From CAUZFZ01 sp963579025 (GTDB taxonomy: Bacteria > Planctomycetota > Planctomycetia > Planctomycetales > Planctomycetaceae): a DNA stretch of 20,106 nucleotides. Shown piece after piece: positions 16,119 to 20,106 of the stretch. The position numbers and the translations under genes are program-made. The stretch is taken from positions 1 to 20,106 of the forward strand of contig CAUZFZ010000171.1 of assembly GCA_963579025.1 (NCBI GenBank). Reading direction: 5' to 3'. Numbering within the stretch: position 1 is the stretch's first letter; the number at the start of each line of letters is the position of its first letter. The notes beneath the pieces are model-generated. The model ran no database searches. It was not told the origin of the DNA and was given only the letters and a program-made list of their open reading frames with translations.

Positions 16119-17644
16119 GAAAGATAGACGGGAATGAACCGGTCGGATGTGGTTGTTCCCTTCTCCGCGCTATATGGCGCCAAGGATTCGATCCCGCCGT
16201 AGATGTGTCCGATAAGAGTCTTCTTTTCGATCGCATCGAGATTCAATCGAAGGACGCCATTCTGGAATCGTGGCAACGCAGGTTCTTCAAACAGCACGGC
16301 GTTCGTGCCCAGGAATCCGGGCATTTCCTGCCTCAGAATGAGCTGCGACGATGTGCCATCCGCGCCGCGATGCAGTGTTGTGACAGTACGTACAAAGGGC
16401 AGGCCATCGACAAGTGGGCGTCCTGTCACGGGGTCAAGCTTCAACTTGTCCTTCACGAGCGTACCAGTCGTCCTGTCGTACCAGTACGAACTGATACCAC
16501 CAAAGAAGACCGTATACATGTCACGAGACTTGTCGTCGAAGAGGCTCAGAGTCGCACAATCGTAGTGATTCATGAGTTGCTCAAAGCTCTCGTCCACTCC
16601 CGGAGAAAACGTCGTGAACTCGTGGGCTGCACCGTTTAGCAGAAAAGCCTCCTGGACAAACCCGTCGATGTAGATGGGATGCACAAATCCGTCAAATCGT
16701 CCGGGCTGAAAAACGCCGCCGAAAACGGCGACCTGGGCGGTCATGTCCGGTGCAATGACAGGCAGCACGTTCAAGTCACGCCGCCGGTGTGGGTCTTTGA
16801 GATGGTCGCCGAGAGGACGCGTACTTGGCGCAGGATATCGAGGCGCAAACTCGACCTCAGTAAGCTGCAAAGCCGGCGACGTCTCCACTTGAAAAGTACG
16901 AATCTGCCGCGTGTAGCGCTGTCGGAAAGTGTTGCCTCGGTCGAGTGGCGAATACAGACCGTCAAAACGCTGACCGAACACAAGGGCTGTCTTCTTATTA
17001 AGTTTCTGCATCCCTCCGCCTGTGACCTTCATCATGGGGTGACGAATCTGTCGAATCGACTCGCCGATCTCTGTTCCTTCGACAACGGATCGTACGACGG
17101 CGTCCACATCCAGGACGGTTAATGTGTCAAAGGTCACGAACTTGCCTGGCGTTGTGGCGTTCGCGGAATGTCCATAGCCGCCGGCAATGTAAAGGTACTT
17201 CCCATCCTGAAAATACTGCGCTGAAGTGGCCCGCAGCGCGTCGATGTCAAGGTCCGGTGTGTCCACGCGAGCCAGTGGCATGGACCAGACCTTGCGCTGG
17301 TGAATGTCAATCACCCACAGGGAATCGTCCGAATCGGAGGCAGGAAAGTTGTCCCCATCGGAGGTCTCATTGGGGATGGCGAATCCATGTAATCCCTTGC
17401 CAGCGCCACCAACAAGCAGGTAACGCGTCTGGTCGCCGGACTGCGCTACGGCGTGGCTGCAGTCCTGTCGACCAGGCATACCGGGAATGGTGAAGGGCTC
17501 TCCGAGTTCGATTGTGAACGGTAATGTCGTCGTACCGGCGACGGAGTTCCTGACCCTTGGTTTTCCGCTCGCGCAGAAACAGCCAAACATGACGACAACA
17601 GAAACTATGGCCAGCCTGTACGTGACATGCCTTGCAGAAGACAT
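16076..17644 (-). CDS. Exported kelch-like beta-propeller protein
   Basis: This 522-residue protein starts at ATG 17644, with AAGGAA about 10 bases upstream. The N-terminus is a signal sequence (basic start, hydrophobic LAIVSVVVMF) ending in FGC at Cys22; the lipobox is atypical, so it may be a lipoprotein or simply secreted. The body shows spaced kelch-like Gly-Gly blades: YLLVGGAGKGLHGF, YLYIAGGYGHSA, QVAVFGGVFQPGRFDGF, MYTVFFGGISSYWYD and LIGHIYGGIESLAP, with connecting VIDIHQRKVW and LTVLDVDAVV strands. These fit a propeller of the kelch or galactose-oxidase type. I see no copper-ligand signature, so binding rather than oxidation is the safer inference. The gene starts 23 bases after the VioB-N-like stop and is almost certainly co-transcribed with it. 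Its end faces the kinase gene end 75 bases away. Confidence 0.85.
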   Translation of the reverse strand: MSSARHVTYRLAIVSVVVMFGCFCASGKPRVRNSVAGTTTLPFTIELGEPFTIPGMPGRQDCSHAVAQSGDQTRYLLVGGAGKGLHGFAIPNETSDGDNFPASDSDDSLWVIDIHQRKVWSMPLARVDTPDLDIDALRATSAQYFQDGKYLYIAGGYGHSANATTPGKFVTFDTLTVLDVDAVVRSVVEGTEIGESIRQIRHPMMKVTGGGMQKLNKKTALVFGQRFDGLYSPLDRGNTFRQRYTRQIRTFQVETSPALQLTEVEFAPRYPAPSTRPLGDHLKDPHRRRDLNVLPVIAPDMTAQVAVFGGVFQPGRFDGFVHPIYIDGFVQEAFLLNGAAHEFTTFSPGVDESFEQLMNHYDCATLSLFDDKSRDMYTVFFGGISSYWYDRTTGTLVKDKLKLDPVTGRPLVDGLPFVRTVTTLHRGADGTSSQLILRQEMPGFLGTNAVLFEEPALPRFQNGVLRLNLDAIEKKTLIGHIYGGIESLAPYSAEKGTTTSDRFIPVYLSPGQLTVDRMPPKP

Positions 17645-17667
17645 ATGGGAGTGTTCCTTGTCGGTGG

Positions 17668-19503
17668 TCAGTCGTTGTTTGCGGAGAGCGTTTTTCCAGT
17701 CTGCTCTTTGTAAACCTGTTCCAGCCATCTGGTGACAATGGCAGCCCGGTTCTTTGATAAATCCCGCGTCAACGGCATGTATCCGGGATGGTTAAATGGC
17801 AGTTTCATAAACAGGTGCAGTATTTGCGCATACTGCCGCAAGACATGCTCATCAGTCAGGTCAATGCGTGAATTCATCGCCGGATAGAGTCCCGCGTAAA
17901 GCCGCAGAATCGGCTCGACATCTCTCGTCCAGTCGGGCTTGTCTGGCACGGTGGTTGTATTGAAAACCAGCACGCTGATCACACCCCCGCCCTGTTGCCC
18001 GCCGCCAATGACAACCGGTGGGCTTCCATCTACGGGAATTTGTGTGGTATTCCACAACCGCCAGCCAAGGCCTCCCGAGTCTTTCCAGGGACCCTGCAGA
18101 AAATACACCTGGCTGTCCAATGGAATGCGACCTTCTGGAAGGCCAACGATCTTCTCATTGGCCGCTTCAATATGGATTTTCGCGACTCCGTGACGATCCG
18201 TCGTCCCCTGGATCTTCTTCCTGGACGCAGGCGGCCCGAACAGCGGACGTTCCGGGACATTGGCATTCTCAGTCCAATCGCGCGTCTCACACGAGAACTC
18301 AATCACTTTGTCTGGCAGCGGCTGACCGAATCGAGTGGCGTACACATCAACGTCGACCGATTCACCAGAATTCAACCGCGCGAAGACGGCGTCGGTATTG
18401 ACGTAATCTCCGGACTCGTCCTCAGCCAGAACCGGACGTTCGTCATCCGGTTGAACGAACAGGCCGAGGCGATGATCTTTGAGGAGTGTTGTTTGCTCCG
18501 GCTGCAACTCAAGCTGCGTGATGCTGGCCCGACTCCTGAACGATTCGCCGCCAGTCGGCACTGGTCCCAGGTGGACTCGCCGACCGTTCGCGTCGTTCGG
18601 AAGAATTGCCGCATGCAAGGTGTCGACGGCTGGTTCTCCCAGGTAGCTCTTGCGACGGATCGAATTGCCAAGATCGATCGTCAGCCGATTGCGGTTCGCG
18701 TCGAGGATGCCGGGGGCACACCAGTACCACTGGTCCATCGGCACTCGACACTCTTCTGATTCCATGGACTTATAGTCGGCAGCTGGCGGAGCTTGAATCT
18801 GCGGAACCAGGCGGCGACCGGCGATGAACTGGCGAGGTTCATTTTCAGAACACGATCCGATGCTGCCGGTCAGTTGGCCAAGTGTGAATTCAGATGAGTC
18901 CTGATTGGCCTCATACGAGTCCATGTTCATTTTGATGGACAGGACATCTGGACTCGTTTTGTGAAGCTGCTGCAGAACGGGTGACGAACTGAAATCACCT
19001 TCCCACTGGACGTCAGTGAGAATCGACTGCCAGGTCGCCGACGCCCCTTTGTCACCAGCAACCGGTGATCGACCGAACCATGCGTCCCGGACGCCGGACG
19101 GCTCGAACTTGCCCTGGATACTCCACTCCGAGCTGCCAAAGCGAAAAACGGCTCCAAAGATCGTCGACACGGTCTGGTTCAGCGGGTCCAGATCGACGAG
19201 CTTCGCGCTTGTGTATGCACCGGAAGGCACGTTGGAGTCCCAGGGAACCAGCGTCACATTCCCACCGATGGCGATGTCGTCAGCCACTGTGGAATGAACG
19301 CAACCGGATTCGTCTGTTGCCGAACGAATCGAACACTCGAGCAGACTGAAGTAGTTCTTCCCGTGTGGGTTAAACAGCGAGTGGGCGAGTTCCGGCGTGC
19401 TTCCGCCGACGTGTGCGAAATTGCCGAAGTCGTTGTTCATGGTCGACGGGTCGGTCTGGAACTTTCCGAAGAACGACAGACGCGGAGTGTCGAGGTAACT
19501 CAT
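17668..19503 (-). CDS. VioB N-terminal-region-like protein, no ferritin-like domain
   Basis: This 611-residue protein resembles the N-terminal part of VioB, the iminophenyl-pyruvate dimer synthase of violacein biosynthesis. From memory of VioB, three regions agree: the start MSYLDTPRLSFFGKF and following NND against VioB's MS-LD-PR-HF-G start; KLVDLDPLNQTVSTIFG against its VDSDP-(Q)IYAG segment; and near the C-terminus YPAMNSRIDLTDE followed by YMPLTRDLS against VioB's VYPFMSDK and YMPSTRELS. VioB continues with a large ferritin-like catalytic part; this protein stops soon after (ending TLSANND), so that part is missing. Several Cys (for example ECSIRS, SGCVHS, SEECRVP, WYWCAP) are present. 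No signal peptide is seen. The start is ATG 19503; the in-frame extension to 19572 is unlikely. A GGATAG-N7-CTATCC hairpin abuts the start. It heads a two-gene operon with the kelch protein. Function unknown. Confidence 0.8.
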   Translation of the reverse strand: MSYLDTPRLSFFGKFQTDPSTMNNDFGNFAHVGGSTPELAHSLFNPHGKNYFSLLECSIRSATDESGCVHSTVADDIAIGGNVTLVPWDSNVPSGAYTSAKLVDLDPLNQTVSTIFGAVFRFGSSEWSIQGKFEPSGVRDAWFGRSPVAGDKGASATWQSILTDVQWEGDFSSSPVLQQLHKTSPDVLSIKMNMDSYEANQDSSEFTLGQLTGSIGSCSENEPRQFIAGRRLVPQIQAPPAADYKSMESEECRVPMDQWYWCAPGILDANRNRLTIDLGNSIRRKSYLGEPAVDTLHAAILPNDANGRRVHLGPVPTGGESFRSRASITQLELQPEQTTLLKDHRLGLFVQPDDERPVLAEDESGDYVNTDAVFARLNSGESVDVDVYATRFGQPLPDKVIEFSCETRDWTENANVPERPLFGPPASRKKIQGTTDRHGVAKIHIEAANEKIVGLPEGRIPLDSQVYFLQGPWKDSGGLGWRLWNTTQIPVDGSPPVVIGGGQQGGGVISVLVFNTTTVPDKPDWTRDVEPILRLYAGLYPAMNSRIDLTDEHVLRQYAQILHLFMKLPFNHPGYMPLTRDLSKNRAAIVTRWLEQVYKEQTGKTLSANND

Positions 19504-19522
19504 GGATAGTCGCAATCTATCC
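19504..19522 (-). promoter_or_regulatory. Hairpin touching the VioB-N-like start codon
   Basis: Read on the minus strand, GGATAG (19522-19517) pairs perfectly with CTATCC (19509-19504) around a 7-base loop, and ATG follows immediately. The only Shine-Dalgarno-like bases (GGA) lie in the first arm, so folding could restrict initiation. Confidence 0.4.
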
Positions 19523-19836
19523 GTCGGCGCAGTCGCCAGAACGCGAGAGTCCGGTGGCGGACCGCATTCCAATCGAATTGCCGAGGAATTCTGGCCGGTT
19601 GATCGAATCGAACCTGCTGATCGACCGGCAATACCATTTCAGTCGGCCTAACCAGTACAGCCGGAACATCCACTTCAATGCAAAGCTGGATAATCGTTGA
19701 ACAGTGTCGCACACGCAATCTCCGATGAATCAGGAGATCCCTGTCAACCGGAAAGTCTGATCAAATCGAACTCCGGAAATGTGCAGGCGCGTCTTCATAT
19801 GCGGACAATGCACAGGCGTATACTGGGAATGTAGGC
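19523..19836. other. Divergent intergenic region ahead of the VioB-N-like operon
   Basis: No gene is supported in these 314 bases. On the minus strand a perfect TTGACA -35-like box lies at 19747-19742, but no good -10 box follows at 17-18 bases. It should hold promoters for the minus-strand operon and for the plus-strand small ORF. Confidence 0.4.
19794..19824 (+). promoter_or_regulatory. Possible sigma70-like promoter for the small ORF
   Basis: TATACT (19819-19824) is a five-of-six match to the -10 consensus. A weak TTCATA -35-like box lies at 19794-19799, with a long 19-base spacer. Transcription would start only a few bases before the ATG at 19837, implying a very short leader. Confidence 0.3.
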
Positions 19837-19989
19837 ATGGACCGGAAAAAGAACTGGCGTCGACTTGTCTGGGCATCGACTTCATTTGCCGCGTTGGCAA
19901 CCGTCCCGAATCTCTCCGTCGGAGATGACGTGTCGGCGCCAGAGGCAGATACCGGGCAACAGGCTGAAGCCGTGCCGGAAGGGGCGTGA
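19837..19989 (+). CDS. Small exported peptide, 50 residues
   Basis: A complete short frame runs from ATG 19837 to TGA 19987-19989. The product begins MDRKKNWRRLVWASTSF, a strongly basic start, followed by a short hydrophobic stretch AALATVPNLSV and then an acidic tail rich in Ala, Glu, Asp and Gln ending VPEGA. This is the pattern of a signal peptide with a tiny mature region of about 25 residues, cleavage plausibly after VSA. There is no strong Shine-Dalgarno, only GGGA about 9 bases upstream. A weak TCCCAA/TTGGGGA hairpin follows the stop. I recognise no family. It could also be a chance frame; charge pattern and promoter-like box favour a real gene modestly. Confidence 0.4.
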   Translation: MDRKKNWRRLVWASTSFAALATVPNLSVGDDVSAPEADTGQQAEAVPEGA

Positions 19990-20023
19990 TCCCAAAACGT
20001 GGGTGTTGGGGAATCGGGAAAAT

Positions 20024-20078
20024 ATCGAGACTCCCTTCCGGTTGATGGTTGAAGTCGGACCGGGAAAGGAGTCTCGAT
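20024..20078 (+). promoter_or_regulatory. Strong hairpin enclosing a ribosome-binding site
   Basis: ATCGAGACTCCCTTCCGG (20024-20041) pairs with CCGGGAAAGGAGTCTCGAT (20060-20078) across an 18-base loop: about 17 pairs, one mismatch and one bulged G. The second arm contains AAAGGAG, a near-ideal Shine-Dalgarno sequence 5 bases before ATG 20077, and reaches into the start codon. Folding would hide the site. Confidence 0.65.
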
Positions 20079-20106
20079 GGAAATTCGCATGGAAGCGGAT
20101 GGACCG
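20077..20106 (+). CDS. Start of an unidentified gene, partial
   Basis: Ten codons (MEIRMEADGP) are visible before the right edge. The case for a gene is the AAAGGAG ribosome-binding site ending 5 bases before this ATG and the hairpin around it. Too little is present to suggest a function. Confidence 0.4.
   Translation, partial: MEIRMEADGP

Overview
The window reads as a planctomycete chromosome segment. This is inferred from three things: a giant surface protein opening with an Arg-rich leader and a LEPR-XLL-type motif (LEDRTLL), a Ser/Thr kinase fused to a membrane segment and TPR repeats, and a moderately GC-rich genome. No genus can be fixed by eye. I see no rRNA, tRNA, CRISPR array or transposase.

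Layout. (1) Positions 1-6763, minus strand: the first 2254 codons of one giant secreted or surface protein that continues past the left edge. It carries a zinc-metallopeptidase-like domain, a PPC-like domain, a CARDB-like domain, an Ig-like domain, a lipase-type alpha/beta hydrolase, and then a chain of cadherin-like, Calx-beta, SdrD-B-like and other beta-sandwich modules. (2) 6764-7333: no gene, two hairpins. (3) 7334-7963, minus: an FMN-binding PPOX-class enzyme with a palindrome just upstream, then a pair of inverted REP-like units. (4) 8201-11808, minus: a likely three-gene operon transcribed as exported Gly-tailed protein, AAA+ ATPase, TPR lipoprotein. (5) 11809-12373: divergent intergenic region with an operator-like dyad. 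(6) 12374-16000, plus: membrane Ser/Thr kinase with C-terminal TPRs and three 38-residue tandem repeats ahead of the kinase domain. (7) 16076-19503, minus: a tight two-gene operon of a protein resembling the N-terminal half of VioB but lacking the ferritin-like catalytic half, followed by an exported kelch-like beta-propeller protein. (8) 19837-20106, plus: a 50-residue exported-peptide ORF, then the first 10 codons of another gene whose ribosome-binding site lies in a strong hairpin.

How they may work together. Most genes face the cell envelope: giant surface hydrolase, lipoprotein, exported proteins and membrane kinase. The AAA+ ATPase, TPR lipoprotein and exported protein probably form one envelope machine. 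The VioB-N-like and kelch pair is the best candidate for an undescribed system, because VioB-type N-terminal regions are best known fused to a ferritin-like oxidative-coupling domain that is absent here. The giant protein, with two different hydrolytic active sites on one adhesive chain, is the other notable object.
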